64,000 nt of DNA from Peptococcaceae bacterium UBA5752 (lineage in GTDB: Bacteria; Bacillota; Dehalobacteriia; UBA4068): positions 260,937-324,936 of the forward strand of contig DIFI01000006.1 of the NCBI GenBank assembly GCA_002419055.1, read 5' to 3'. Position 1 is the first letter of the stretch. Each line of letters begins with the position of its first letter. Both the position numbers and the translations under genes were made by a program. The notes beneath the pieces are model-generated. The model searched no databases. It saw only the letters and a list, made by a program, of their open reading frames with translations, and was not told the origin of the DNA. Positions 32,089-39,982 of the stretch are shown here, one piece after another.

Positions 32089-32469
32089 ATGTCAAGACCA
32101 ATAAAGTGGAGAAAGGTATGCTGTTTGCCTGAAAGCAGCAGATTTGGACCGCTTGATTTGCCGATTAATTCGGATCTGATTGTCAAAATGACGGTAGATG
32201 AATATGAAACCGTCAGATTAATAGATTTGGAAGGTCTTAATCAGGAAGAATGTGCGAAGCAAATGGGAATAGCCAGAACAACAGTTCAAGGCATTTACTT
32301 CGAAGCGCGAAAAAAACTGGCTGACTCATTAGTAAACGGAAAAATACTATTTATAGAAGGCGGAGAATACCGACTTTGTGATGGGCATGGCAAAATGTGC
32401 GGCGGCGGCAGATGCCGCAAAAATCTATGCAACAGAGGTTACACTCTAAATGAAAACGGAGGTGATTAA
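32089..32469 (+). CDS. DUF134 DNA-binding protein
   Basis: 126 residues from ATG 32089 (TTAGGAGTG upstream). N-terminal RPIKWRKVCCLPESSRFGPL, a central helix-turn-helix of sigma-70 region 4 type (LEGLNQEECAKQMGIARTTVQGIYFEARKKLAD) and a Cys-rich tail (CDGHGKMCGGGRCRKNLC) that could hold a metal or Fe-S centre. Predicted transcription regulator of the operon; no DUF134 member has a ligand I can name with certainty. It overlaps the next gene by 20 bases. Confidence 0.88.
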   Translation: MSRPIKWRKVCCLPESSRFGPLDLPINSDLIVKMTVDEYETVRLIDLEGLNQEECAKQMGIARTTVQGIYFEARKKLADSLVNGKILFIEGGEYRLCDGHGKMCGGGRCRKNLCNRGYTLNENGGD

Positions 32470-32848
32470 TATCTATTCCCAATCAGTTATTGAACACTTT
32501 ATGTGTCCCCAAAACGCATCCAATATGCCTGACGCTGATGCAGAAGGAAGCATTAGCGATCCTTCCTGCGGTGATTCACTGACCATATTTATTAAAATTA
32601 AGGATGATCGTATCTATGATATAAGTTATCTGGTGTTTGGCTGTCCGGCTTCGATCGCCACATCGAGCATGCTATCTATGCTAGCAAAAGGTAAGAAGAT
32701 AGAAGATGCATTAAAGATTACCGAAGAAGATGTTGCAGAAGCATTGGATGGACTTCCTGAATCCAAGCAACATTGCTCTAATTTAGGTGTAAGCGCACTG
32801 CGCAATGCAATTAATAATTATTATTCAAGTAAAGGAGGATCAAGATGA
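32450..32848 (+). CDS. IscU/NifU-like Fe-S scaffold protein
   Basis: 132 residues. Conserved scaffold residues are all present: DPSCGDS (first Cys and Asp), FGCPASIATSSML (second Cys) and KQHCSNLGVSAL (third Cys). SUF/ISC scaffolds build 2Fe-2S clusters for transfer. ATG 32450 overlaps the DUF134 gene. A strong GGAGG at 32459-32463 lies inside this start, so a downstream non-standard start such as ATT 32465 or ATC 32471 is conceivable. No cysteine desulfurase gene is adjacent. Confidence 0.85.
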   Translation: MKTEVINIYSQSVIEHFMCPQNASNMPDADAEGSISDPSCGDSLTIFIKIKDDRIYDISYLVFGCPASIATSSMLSMLAKGKKIEDALKITEEDVAEALDGLPESKQHCSNLGVSALRNAINNYYSSKGGSR

Positions 32849-33207
32849 AAATAGCTATTCCGATTGATGAATCAAAAACAAATGTATGCCCTTCTTTTGG
32901 ACGCGCTCTATATTTTTTGATTGCTGATACTGATACTGGAGAAAATACTATCATCGATAATCCGGCAACATCATCTGCCGGCGGAGCGGGCATCAAAGCT
33001 GCGCAAACCGTTATTGATCAAAATGTTAAGGCTTTGCTAACTCCGCGTTGCGGTCAAAATGCGGCTGAAGTATTTGCCGCTGCCGGTATCACATTGTATC
33101 AAACAGTATCAGAATCCATCGATGATACAATTGCGGCATTTCAAAAAGGAAAATTGGCAGCACTGCAAAACATCCACCCTGGCTTTCATGGTCATGGAGG
33201 AAAATAA
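32845..33207 (+). CDS. NifX/NifB-C-terminal-like (dinitrogenase iron-molybdenum cofactor) domain protein
   Basis: 120 residues. Domain motifs: MKIAIPIDE, CPSFGRALYFLI, ATSSAGGAGIKAAQTVIDQNV, LTPRCGQNAAEVF and GHGG at the end. Members bind metal clusters or precursors in nitrogenase maturation, but free-standing copies are widespread in anaerobes without nitrogenase. Overlaps the scaffold gene by four bases and is followed one base later by the first MinD ATPase. Confidence 0.88.
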   Translation: MKIAIPIDESKTNVCPSFGRALYFLIADTDTGENTIIDNPATSSAGGAGIKAAQTVIDQNVKALLTPRCGQNAAEVFAAAGITLYQTVSESIDDTIAAFQKGKLAALQNIHPGFHGHGGK

Positions 33208-33208
33208 T

Positions 33209-34072
33209 ATGAAAATCGCCGTATTGAGCGGTAAAGGCGGAACCGGTAAAACGCTGGTAGCTGTAAATCTTGCCGATGTTGCAACAAACTCGGTCTATAC
33301 GGATTGTGATGTAGAAGAACCAAACGGACATTTGTTTTTTAAGCCCACAGAGATTTCGTATCAACCGGTATCGATGTCAATACCGACTATCGATAATAAT
33401 CTTTGCTCCGGATGCCGAATTTGTGTTGATTTTTGCCGATTTAATGCTTTAGCTTTTATAGCCGGAAAACCGGTTTTATTTGAAGATTTATGTCATTCCT
33501 GCGGCGGCTGTGCTATGCTCTGCCCCAAAAGCGCCATTACCGAAAAACAAAATACTATTGGCAAAGTAATGACAGGAAATTCTCAAAATGTTACCATAAT
33601 TACCGGTATTTTGAATACCGGCAGAGCATCCGGCGTACCAGTGATCCGAGAAGTAATGCGGTGTCTAAACAACAAAACCGGTCTTGCCGTCATAGACTGC
33701 CCTCCCGGCAGCGCCTGTGTCGTTATGGAAAGCATTAAGGACGCCGACTATTGCGTTTTGGTTGCGGAACCGACCATTTTTGGACTTCATAATCTACAAA
33801 TGGTCACTGAGCTTGTGCAACTTTTTCACAAACCGTTTGGCGTGGTGCTCAACAAGTGTACTGCTGAAGCAAATCCCAGTGAATCATACTGTAAAAACAA
33901 AAAGTTGACGATTCTAGCCCGTATTCCCTTTGACAAAGAGCTGGGTGAAATATCTTCTAACGGAGAAATTGCAGTGCGATGTAAACCGGCTTGGCATGAG
34001 TTTTTCTTAAAACTGCTGGATATAATTATAAAGGAGGCAGGTTATGAAGCAGATACTCATAATCAGCGGTAA
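33209..34072 (+). CDS. MinD-type P-loop ATPase with ferredoxin insert (1)
   Basis: 287 residues from ATG 33209, with GGAGG seven bases before it; the longer reading frame upstream overlaps the NifX gene. Deviant Walker A SGKGGTGKT, then an inserted 2x4Fe-4S ferredoxin (CSGCRICVDFC and CHSCGGCAMLCP), then IDCPPGSACVVMESI. These ferredoxin-MinD ATPases occur in tandem in anaerobes; biochemical role is not established, Fe-S cluster transfer or electron-driven metal handling are the usual suggestions. Overlaps its paralogue by 29 bases. Confidence 0.9.
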   Translation: MKIAVLSGKGGTGKTLVAVNLADVATNSVYTDCDVEEPNGHLFFKPTEISYQPVSMSIPTIDNNLCSGCRICVDFCRFNALAFIAGKPVLFEDLCHSCGGCAMLCPKSAITEKQNTIGKVMTGNSQNVTIITGILNTGRASGVPVIREVMRCLNNKTGLAVIDCPPGSACVVMESIKDADYCVLVAEPTIFGLHNLQMVTELVQLFHKPFGVVLNKCTAEANPSESYCKNKKLTILARIPFDKELGEISSNGEIAVRCKPAWHEFFLKLLDIIIKEAGYEADTHNQR

Positions 34073-34910
34073 GGGCGGCACCGGGAAAACCACTGTAGCC
34101 GCTGCCTTTATTGAATTAGCAAAAGCCGGAGCTTGTGCAGACTGTGACGTCGATGCTCCCAACCTGCATCTGATATTAAAACAACAAGTACCGCCAATAA
34201 GTATCAATTTTTTCGGGCTTCCGAAGGCACAAATAGATAAAAACATTTGTCACCACTGTGGCGTTTGCATAGAGAACTGCCGTTTTGATGCAATAACTTA
34301 TTCGAACAACTATACGGTCGATCCTTTTGCTTGCGAAGGCTGCGCTCTTTGCCAAGCTATTTGTCCATCAGGTGCTATTTCTATGCAGCCTGCTATTGCT
34401 GGCAAATTAGAATTATATATGGACAAAAACGTATTTTCTACCGCCAAACTTCGCATGGGCAGCGGAAATTCCGGCAAGCTAGTAAGTGAAGTTAAAGCCC
34501 ATATGATTACTACGGCACCCGATCTGCCGCTGGCAATCATTGACGGATCTCCCGGAATAGGCTGTCCGGTAATTGCTTCCATGAGCGGTGTTGATTTGGC
34601 GCTGATCGTCACAGAACCGTCCGTATCAGGTATCAGCGATCTCAAAAGAGTACTTATTACTGCCGCCCAATTCGGCGTTAAAACAGCTGTCTGCATCAAC
34701 AAAGCTGACATTAACCGGCAATTAAGTCAAGAAATCATAGATTATTGCAGGCAAAATGATATCCCCTTTGTCGGTTCTATTCCGTTTGATCAAGCTGCTA
34801 TTGCTGCCATTAATTCGGGAAAAAGCATTGTAGCTTTAGATTGTGTTGCCGCCAAAGCGGTAAAAAAAATCTATCAGCGGACTATTAATTTAATACAAAA
34901 TAAAATTTAA
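34044..34910 (+). CDS. MinD-type P-loop ATPase with ferredoxin insert (2)
   Basis: 288 residues, paralogue of the preceding gene. Walker A SGKGGTGKTT, ferredoxin insert CHHCGVCIENC and CEGCALCQAICP, and IDGSPGIGCPVIASM. The close pairing suggests an obligate heterodimer. AAAGGAGG precedes the ATG. Confidence 0.9.
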   Translation: MKQILIISGKGGTGKTTVAAAFIELAKAGACADCDVDAPNLHLILKQQVPPISINFFGLPKAQIDKNICHHCGVCIENCRFDAITYSNNYTVDPFACEGCALCQAICPSGAISMQPAIAGKLELYMDKNVFSTAKLRMGSGNSGKLVSEVKAHMITTAPDLPLAIIDGSPGIGCPVIASMSGVDLALIVTEPSVSGISDLKRVLITAAQFGVKTAVCINKADINRQLSQEIIDYCRQNDIPFVGSIPFDQAAIAAINSGKSIVALDCVAAKAVKKIYQRTINLIQNKI

Positions 34911-34923
34911 GGAGATAATACTA

Positions 34924-35760
34924 ATGAGTGAAGACTGTAATAACGACTGCCAGTCCTGCGGCAGTGAATGCAGCGAAAGAACAAGCGAACAAACTGATTT
35001 CAGAGCACAACCCCATGAACTAAGCAATATCAAGAAGGTTATTTGCATCGTAAGCGGCAAGGGCGGCGTTGGCAAATCCCTCGTAACATCGATGCTGGCC
35101 GTATTATCCAATCGCAATGACTACCAAACAGCGATCCTTGACGCCGATATTACCGGCCCATCTATTCCCAAGGCATTCGGCATCCATAAAAAAGCTGAAG
35201 CAAGTGACCTGGGGTTGTTCCCCGTAAAAAGTACAACCGGTATCTCAATCATGTCGCTAAATCTACTTTTAAATAACGACACCGATCCCGTTGTCTGGCG
35301 CGGTCCCCTTGTCGCCGGCACAGTTAAACAATTCTGGACTGATGTAATCTGGGGTGATATAGATTATATGTTTATCGATATGCCTCCCGGTACTGGTGAT
35401 GTACCACTAACAGTATTTCAGTCTATTCCGATTGATGGCCTGATCATTGTCACCTCTCCGCAAGAATTGGTCAGCATGATTGTGGAAAAAGCTGTCAATA
35501 TGGCAAAAATGATGAATATTCCGGTGCTGGGGATTGTTGAAAACATGAGCTATGTCAAATGTCCCGACTGCGGCAAAGAATATCATGTATTCGGAGAAAG
35601 TCATATTGATACTATTGCCGAGAAATTCGGCATAAAATCAGTGGCCAAGCTGCCGGTCGACGCCAAGCTTTCTGCTGCCTGCGATGCAGGCAAGATCGAG
35701 CTGTTCAACGGCGATTGGCTTGATAATATGATAACAATGATTGAAAGTGAGGAGAAATAA
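34924..35760 (+). CDS. Mrp/NBP35-family Fe-S carrier ATPase
   Basis: 278 residues. N-terminal Cys cluster (C5, C9, C12, C16) like the NBP35/Nubp1 N-terminal Fe-S site, Walker A GKGGVGKS, DMPPGTGD, then the dimer-bridging CPDC pair near residue 217 that holds the transferable 4Fe-4S cluster in ApbC/Mrp proteins. Length is standard for the short bacterial form. Expected to deliver clusters to apoproteins. Starts 13 bases after the second MinD ATPase. Confidence 0.92.
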   Translation: MSEDCNNDCQSCGSECSERTSEQTDFRAQPHELSNIKKVICIVSGKGGVGKSLVTSMLAVLSNRNDYQTAILDADITGPSIPKAFGIHKKAEASDLGLFPVKSTTGISIMSLNLLLNNDTDPVVWRGPLVAGTVKQFWTDVIWGDIDYMFIDMPPGTGDVPLTVFQSIPIDGLIIVTSPQELVSMIVEKAVNMAKMMNIPVLGIVENMSYVKCPDCGKEYHVFGESHIDTIAEKFGIKSVAKLPVDAKLSAACDAGKIELFNGDWLDNMITMIESEEK

Positions 35761-35761
35761 T

Positions 35762-36121
35762 ATGAAAATTGCAATTGCATCAGATGGTAGTATGGTAACA
35801 GAACATTTCGGACACTGTGAAGGCTTCCAAATTTTTACCTGCGAAGGAAACAGCATCATCAACAGTCAAATGTTTACCAATCCAGGACACCAGCCAGGAT
35901 TCCTGCCTAATTACCTTAACGACTTAGGTGTTAATGTAATTATTTCCGGCGGCATGGGCGGCGGAGCTATTAATATTTTTAATGAAAACAATATCGAGGT
36001 CATCATTGGAGCATCTGGTGATGCAAAAGCCGCAGTGCAAGCTTATCTTAATGGTGATCTGAAGTCAACCGGCTCAGTATGTAATGATCACGAGCATCAT
36101 AACGAATGTGGCGGCCATTAA
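35762..36121 (+). CDS. NifX-like protein with His-rich tail
   Basis: 119 residues from ATG 35762 (GGAGAAA upstream). Second NifX/NifB-type domain of the operon: MKIAIASDGSMVTEHFGHC, IISGGMGGGAINIF, NIEVIIGASGDAKAAVQAYL. The tail HDHEHHNECGGH (six His, one Cys) should bind a metal. The two NifX copies differ in this tail, which suggests different metals or roles. Last gene before a strong terminator. Confidence 0.88.
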   Translation: MKIAIASDGSMVTEHFGHCEGFQIFTCEGNSIINSQMFTNPGHQPGFLPNYLNDLGVNVIISGGMGGGAINIFNENNIEVIIGASGDAKAAVQAYLNGDLKSTGSVCNDHEHHNECGGH

Positions 36122-36142
36122 TCTAACAGCAATTTCTTAAAT

Positions 36143-36182
36143 AAATCAAGCCTGCCAATTTTCAGGCAGGCTTGATTTTATT
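36143..36182 (+). terminator. Terminator of the DUF5320-Mrp operon
   Basis: AAATCAAGCCTGCC, eight-base loop, GGCAGGCTTGATTT, then TATTTT. Confidence 0.88.
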
Positions 36183-36185
36183 TTG

Positions 36186-36226
36186 TGTGATCCAATCACA
36201 GAACATTTTATATAAACGGATATAAT
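36186..36226 (+). promoter_or_regulatory. Crp-type operator and -10 box of trxA
   Basis: TGTGA-TCCAA-TCACA (36186-36200), followed by TATAAT at 36221-36226. The dyad centre lies 28 bases before the -10, about -40 from the expected start, the class II activator position. No good -35 box is present, so activator dependence is expected. A near-identical site controls the gene at 37467. Confidence 0.82.
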
Positions 36227-36265
36227 AAGATTATATTAAATGCAAGGCAATAAAGGAGGATGAAT

Positions 36266-36577
36266 ATGTCTGCATTAACGATTACCCAAGACAATTTTGA
36301 TAGTGAAGTAATTCAATCCACTAAGCCGGTACTTTTAGATTTTTGGGCTTCTTGGTGCGGCCCTTGCCGAATGGTTTCTCCCATAGTGGATGAAATCGCC
36401 GGTGAAACTGTCAATGCCAAAGTAGGTAAGATCAATGTTGACGATCAGCCCGAGCTGGCAAGTGCTTTTAATGTCATGAGTATCCCTACTCTGGCAGTGA
36501 TAAAAGACGGCAAAGTAGTTAGCATCTCAGTTGGTGTCAAACCTAAGGCAGATATTTTGAGAATGTTGGAAGTATAA
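36266..36577 (+). CDS. trxA: Thioredoxin
   Basis: 103 residues from ATG 36266, six bases after GGAGG; ATG 36260 is too close to it. Active site WASWCGPCRMVSP, cis-Pro in MSIPTLAVIKDG. General disulfide reductase of the cytoplasm. Sharing a Crp-type operator with the CoA-disulfide reductase fusion suggests a linked role in thiol or sulfane-sulfur metabolism. Confidence 0.96.
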   Translation: MSALTITQDNFDSEVIQSTKPVLLDFWASWCGPCRMVSPIVDEIAGETVNAKVGKINVDDQPELASAFNVMSIPTLAVIKDGKVVSISVGVKPKADILRMLEV

Positions 36578-36615
36578 AATATAAGCGGCGGGAATAATCC
36601 CGCCGCTTATATTTT
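36576..36615. terminator. Bidirectional terminator between trxA and crp
   Basis: AAAATATAAGCGGCGGGA and its complement form an 18-pair stem with loop ATAA; A and T tracts on the two sides serve both convergent genes. It overlaps the crp stop codon. Confidence 0.9.
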
Positions 36616-37291
36616 ATATGGTAAGCCTGCGAAGTTTTTCTTTGTTAATAATTTTAATGCCGCCACGGGAAAGTTCCACAATGCCTTCACCAGCAAAATA
36701 TTTGAGCATCCTCGTTACTACTTCACGGGCACTGCCGATATACCTTGCCGCCTGCTCATGAGTTAATCTGATAATATCTTCATCAGTTTTGGCTAGTTCG
36801 TCCCAAAGAAATATTGCCAGTCGTTTGTCCATACTCATAAAGAGGATCTGCTGCATCGCCCACATCACATCGGAAAAACGATCGGTTGCCAGTCTGTACG
36901 CAAAGCACTCAACATAAACATTATTTTTTGTCAAACTAGAAAAATAAGAAGAGCTAACCATTAGCACTTGAGAATCTTCTTCGACATCGATATGTACATC
37001 AAAAGTAATAGAGGCCAGCACACATGAAGCAGAGAGAATACACATATCACCATGGCTTAACCTGTATAGGGTGATTTCTTTACCCTCCTCTGAAAGCATA
37101 TAAACTCGCAGCATTCCACTTATAACAATTACAAATCCGACACAATCATTTCCACCATTATAAACATTCATACCTTTGGAATAGCGAATTAAGGAAGTGT
37201 TGGCAAGCATTTGTTGCTGCTCTCCGGCAGACATATGCCCCCAAGCCGAGAAATGCTCAGATAATATTTCAACAAATTCCTGACTTGCCAT
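36614..37291 (-). CDS. Crp/Fnr-family regulator
   Basis: 225 residues. Cyclic-nucleotide-binding-like beta barrel (residues about 25-115: YSKGMNVYNGGNDCVGFVIV, GKEITLYRLSHGDM) and C-terminal winged helix with LTHEQAARYIGSAREVVTRM. The recognition helix has Arg-Glu-x-x-x-Arg as in Crp, which reads TGTGA, and TGTGA-N5-TCACA sites flank the gene. The cAMP-binding Arg-Ser signature is absent. Cys84 and Cys90 (CILSASC) plus Cys50 could act as a redox or sulfane-sulfur sensor; that is inference. GGGGGG-rich leader site precedes the ATG, behind a 12-bp inverted repeat. Confidence 0.9.
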   Translation of the reverse strand: MASQEFVEILSEHFSAWGHMSAGEQQQMLANTSLIRYSKGMNVYNGGNDCVGFVIVISGMLRVYMLSEEGKEITLYRLSHGDMCILSASCVLASITFDVHIDVEEDSQVLMVSSSYFSSLTKNNVYVECFAYRLATDRFSDVMWAMQQILFMSMDKRLAIFLWDELAKTDEDIIRLTHEQAARYIGSAREVVTRMLKYFAGEGIVELSRGGIKIINKEKLRRLTI

Positions 37292-37307
37292 ATAAATCCC
37301 CCCTTTT

Positions 37308-37335
37308 CTTATTAATATTTAACAATATTAATAAG
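37308..37335. repeat. Perfect 12-bp inverted repeat upstream of the crp-like gene
   Basis: CTTATTAATATT, spacer TAAC, AATATTAATAAG, starting 16 bases before the gene's start codon. Could be an operator (A+T-rich dyad) or an mRNA 5' hairpin placed right before the ribosome site. Confidence 0.75.
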
Positions 37336-37384
37336 ATATTCTCCATATAGCTACATATTACTACTTTTTCTTATAAAATATGTT

Positions 37385-37427
37385 CTGTGACCTAATCACA
37401 GATTATTAATAAGCGATTGGTTATACT
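37385..37427 (+). promoter_or_regulatory. Crp-type operator and -10 box of the CoA-disulfide reductase gene
   Basis: CTGTGA-CCTAA-TCACAG (37385-37401), then TATACT at 37422-37427. Centre to -10 distance is 29 bases, essentially the same as at trxA, again a class II activation layout with no -35 box. Confidence 0.82.
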
Positions 37428-37466
37428 ATCAATATACGATGTTAATTGATTAAAGGAGGGCTGAAA

Positions 37467-39932
37467 ATGAATAAGAGAGTTTTGATCGTAGGTGGCGTTG
37501 CAGGCGGCGCAACTACCGCAGCAAGACTTCGCAGACTCGATGAGAATGTCGAAATCATTATGTTTGAACGTGGAAACTACATCTCTTATGCCAACTGCGG
37601 ACTTCCTTATCATATTGGTAGTGTAATCAAATCACGCAGTGCACTGATTTTACAAACTCCTGAACAAATGCGGGCTAAATATAATGTAGATGTCCGTGTT
37701 AACCAAGAAGTGATTGCTATCGACCGTGCTAACAAAACGGTAACAGTTAAAAAAATTGAAGATGACGATACCTATACGGAGAACTACGACACTTTGGTAC
37801 TTTCTACCGGTTCTTCACCACTGAAACCAAATATTCCGGGAATCGCTTCCGGCCGAATTATGACGCTATGGACAATCCCCGATACCGACCGAATACGTAA
37901 CATGGTACAAGAAAACAGTATCAAAAGCGCCATCGTAGTCGGCGGTGGTTTTATCGGCCTGGAAATGGCAGAAAATCTCCACCATGCCGGTTTAGATGTT
38001 ACTATCGTTGAAATGCTTGATCAAGTCATGACGCCCCTGGACTTTGAAATGGCACAACTGCTACATGAAAACATCGAACAAAACAAAGTAAACCTTTGTC
38101 TGGGTGACGGCGTTTCTTCTTTTGAGGAGAAAGATAATACCGTAACAGCAACCTTAAAGAGCGGCAAACAAATATCGGCGGAACTGGTCATTCTCTCCAT
38201 AGGTGTCAGACCGAACAGCGAGCTTGCCAAAGCCGCCGGACTGACACTCAATGCCCGCGGTGGCATTATAGTAGATGACCAGCTACGAACATCTGATCCT
38301 GATATCTACGCCGTAGGCGATGTGATAGAAGTCGAAGATTTTATCGGCAAGAGTCGTACCATGGTGCCTCTAGCCGGACCTGCCAATAAACAGGGACGAA
38401 TTGCCGCCAACAATATTGCCGGATTGAGCGAAAGCTATCAGGGAACACAGGGAACATCTGTTGCCAAAGTATTTGATCTGACCGCCGCCAGCACCGGTGC
38501 AAACGAGAAAACGCTGATCAAATCTGGTTTGGCTAAAGGGCAAGACTACCAAAGCCTGATTATTATCCAAAACTCGCATGCCGGTTATTACCCCGGCGCT
38601 ACTCCAATGACACTTAAACTGTTGTTCTCGATGGATGGCAAGAAGATTTTCGGCGCGCAGATAGTCGGACGCGACGGTGTTGATAAACGAATCGATACCA
38701 TTGCCGTAGCCATACGTTTAAACGGTAGCATCTATGATCTTAAATCTTTGGAGCTTGCTTATGCTCCTCCTTATTCCTCAGCAAAGGATCCTGTAAACAT
38801 GGCCGGTTTCGTAGGCGAAAACGTTTTATCAGGTAAAGTAGTATTCGCCTCCTGGGATGAAGTTGAGAAGAATCCCAACGCTGTATTATTAGATGTCCGT
38901 GAGGATGCAGAACGGTTAGCCTACAGCCTGCCCAAAGCAGTGGAGATTCCTTTGGGTCAGTTGAGATCGCGACTTAATGAGATTGACCGAGACAGGGAAA
39001 TAATCACCTTCTGCGCCATCGGCATACGTTCCTATAATGCAGCGCGTATACTAATGCAACACGGATTCAGAAATGTCAAGCTCTACCCGGCGGGCACTCG
39101 CTTCTATAATTCTACCCATTACAAGGAGACTGATATGGAAACCAACCCTCTTGACAAAATACCCATCGCCGACAGCGGACATCAGGATAAACCCAATAAA
39201 GTAGTAGAGGCCATCCGTATTGACTGTAGCGGTCTGCAATGCCCCGGACCGATCATGAAGGTTTTTGAAACCATGAAGAGCTTAAAAGACGGAGAGGTCA
39301 TTGAAGTTACATCCAATGATCCTGGCTTTAGCCGTGATATAGGCGCTTGGTGCAGGCGAACAGGCAATACTTTAATTGCCAATCAACAGCGCGGTAATGA
39401 CTATGTCGCACTAGTTAAAAAAGGTGGGGTAGATAGCAAACCGTTATCTGTACACGATTCAAATCAGGGTAAAACCATCATCGTATTCAGCGGTGACCTC
39501 GATAAAGTTCTTGCTTCATTTATTATCGCCAATGGTGCCGCAGCTATGGGTAGACAGGTCACAATGTTCTTTACTTTCTGGGGTTTGAACGTACTGCGCA
39601 AACCGGAAAACCAACATTTAAAGAAACCGATGATTGAGTCGATGTTCGGCAGCATGATGCCTCGGGGAGTAAATAAACTGAGACTCTCTAAAATGAATAT
39701 GGGTGGCATGGGTACCGCCATGATGAAAAGAATTATGAAAGACAAAAATATTGATTCTATTCAAGATCTGGTAAAAAAGGCTATGTCCGCCGGAGTAAAA
39801 ATTATTGCCTGTACCATGAGCATGGATGTAATGGGTATCAGGAAGGAAGAATTAATCGATAGCGTAGAACTGGGTGGCGTTGGTGCTTATCTAGGTGATG
39901 CAGAAGAATCAAATGTAAACCTCTTTGTTTAA
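37467..39932 (+). CDS. CoA-disulfide reductase / rhodanese / TusA / DsrE fusion
   Basis: 821 residues from ATG 37467 (AAAGGAGGG upstream). Four modules. Residues 1-445: FAD/NAD pyridine-nucleotide disulfide reductase, VGGVAGGATTAARLRR and YANCGLPYHIG with the single catalytic Cys44 of CoA-disulfide/CoA-polysulfide reductases. About 455-550: rhodanese with CAIGIRS active loop. About 580-655: TusA/SirA with CSGLQCPGPIMK. About 668-821: DsrE-like domain with a Cys in IIACTMSMD. It should move sulfane sulfur from polysulfide between Cys residues and reduce persulfides with NAD(P)H. Cytoplasmic. Probably activated by the divergent Crp-like regulator. Confidence 0.93.
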   Translation: MNKRVLIVGGVAGGATTAARLRRLDENVEIIMFERGNYISYANCGLPYHIGSVIKSRSALILQTPEQMRAKYNVDVRVNQEVIAIDRANKTVTVKKIEDDDTYTENYDTLVLSTGSSPLKPNIPGIASGRIMTLWTIPDTDRIRNMVQENSIKSAIVVGGGFIGLEMAENLHHAGLDVTIVEMLDQVMTPLDFEMAQLLHENIEQNKVNLCLGDGVSSFEEKDNTVTATLKSGKQISAELVILSIGVRPNSELAKAAGLTLNARGGIIVDDQLRTSDPDIYAVGDVIEVEDFIGKSRTMVPLAGPANKQGRIAANNIAGLSESYQGTQGTSVAKVFDLTAASTGANEKTLIKSGLAKGQDYQSLIIIQNSHAGYYPGATPMTLKLLFSMDGKKIFGAQIVGRDGVDKRIDTIAVAIRLNGSIYDLKSLELAYAPPYSSAKDPVNMAGFVGENVLSGKVVFASWDEVEKNPNAVLLDVREDAERLAYSLPKAVEIPLGQLRSRLNEIDRDREIITFCAIGIRSYNAARILMQHGFRNVKLYPAGTRFYNSTHYKETDMETNPLDKIPIADSGHQDKPNKVVEAIRIDCSGLQCPGPIMKVFETMKSLKDGEVIEVTSNDPGFSRDIGAWCRRTGNTLIANQQRGNDYVALVKKGGVDSKPLSVHDSNQGKTIIVFSGDLDKVLASFIIANGAAAMGRQVTMFFTFWGLNVLRKPENQHLKKPMIESMFGSMMPRGVNKLRLSKMNMGGMGTAMMKRIMKDKNIDSIQDLVKKAMSAGVKIIACTMSMDVMGIRKEELIDSVELGGVGAYLGDAEESNVNLFV

Positions 39933-39944
39933 ATTAAATCTATA

Positions 39945-39979
39945 AAAAAACAGCCTTGCAAAATGCAAGGCTGTTTTTT
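39945..39979. terminator. Bidirectional terminator
   Basis: AAAAAACAGCCTTGCA, loop AAA, TGCAAGGCTGTTTTTT. Serves the sulfur-reductase gene and the convergent CNNM gene. Confidence 0.92.
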
Positions 39980-39982
39980 CAT

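Noticed and set aside
32450..36121. Nitrogen-fixation locus, because of NifU-like and NifX-like domains
   Set aside because: No nifH, nifD, nifK, nifE, nifN or nifB is present; these domains also occur in free-standing anaerobic Fe-S modules.
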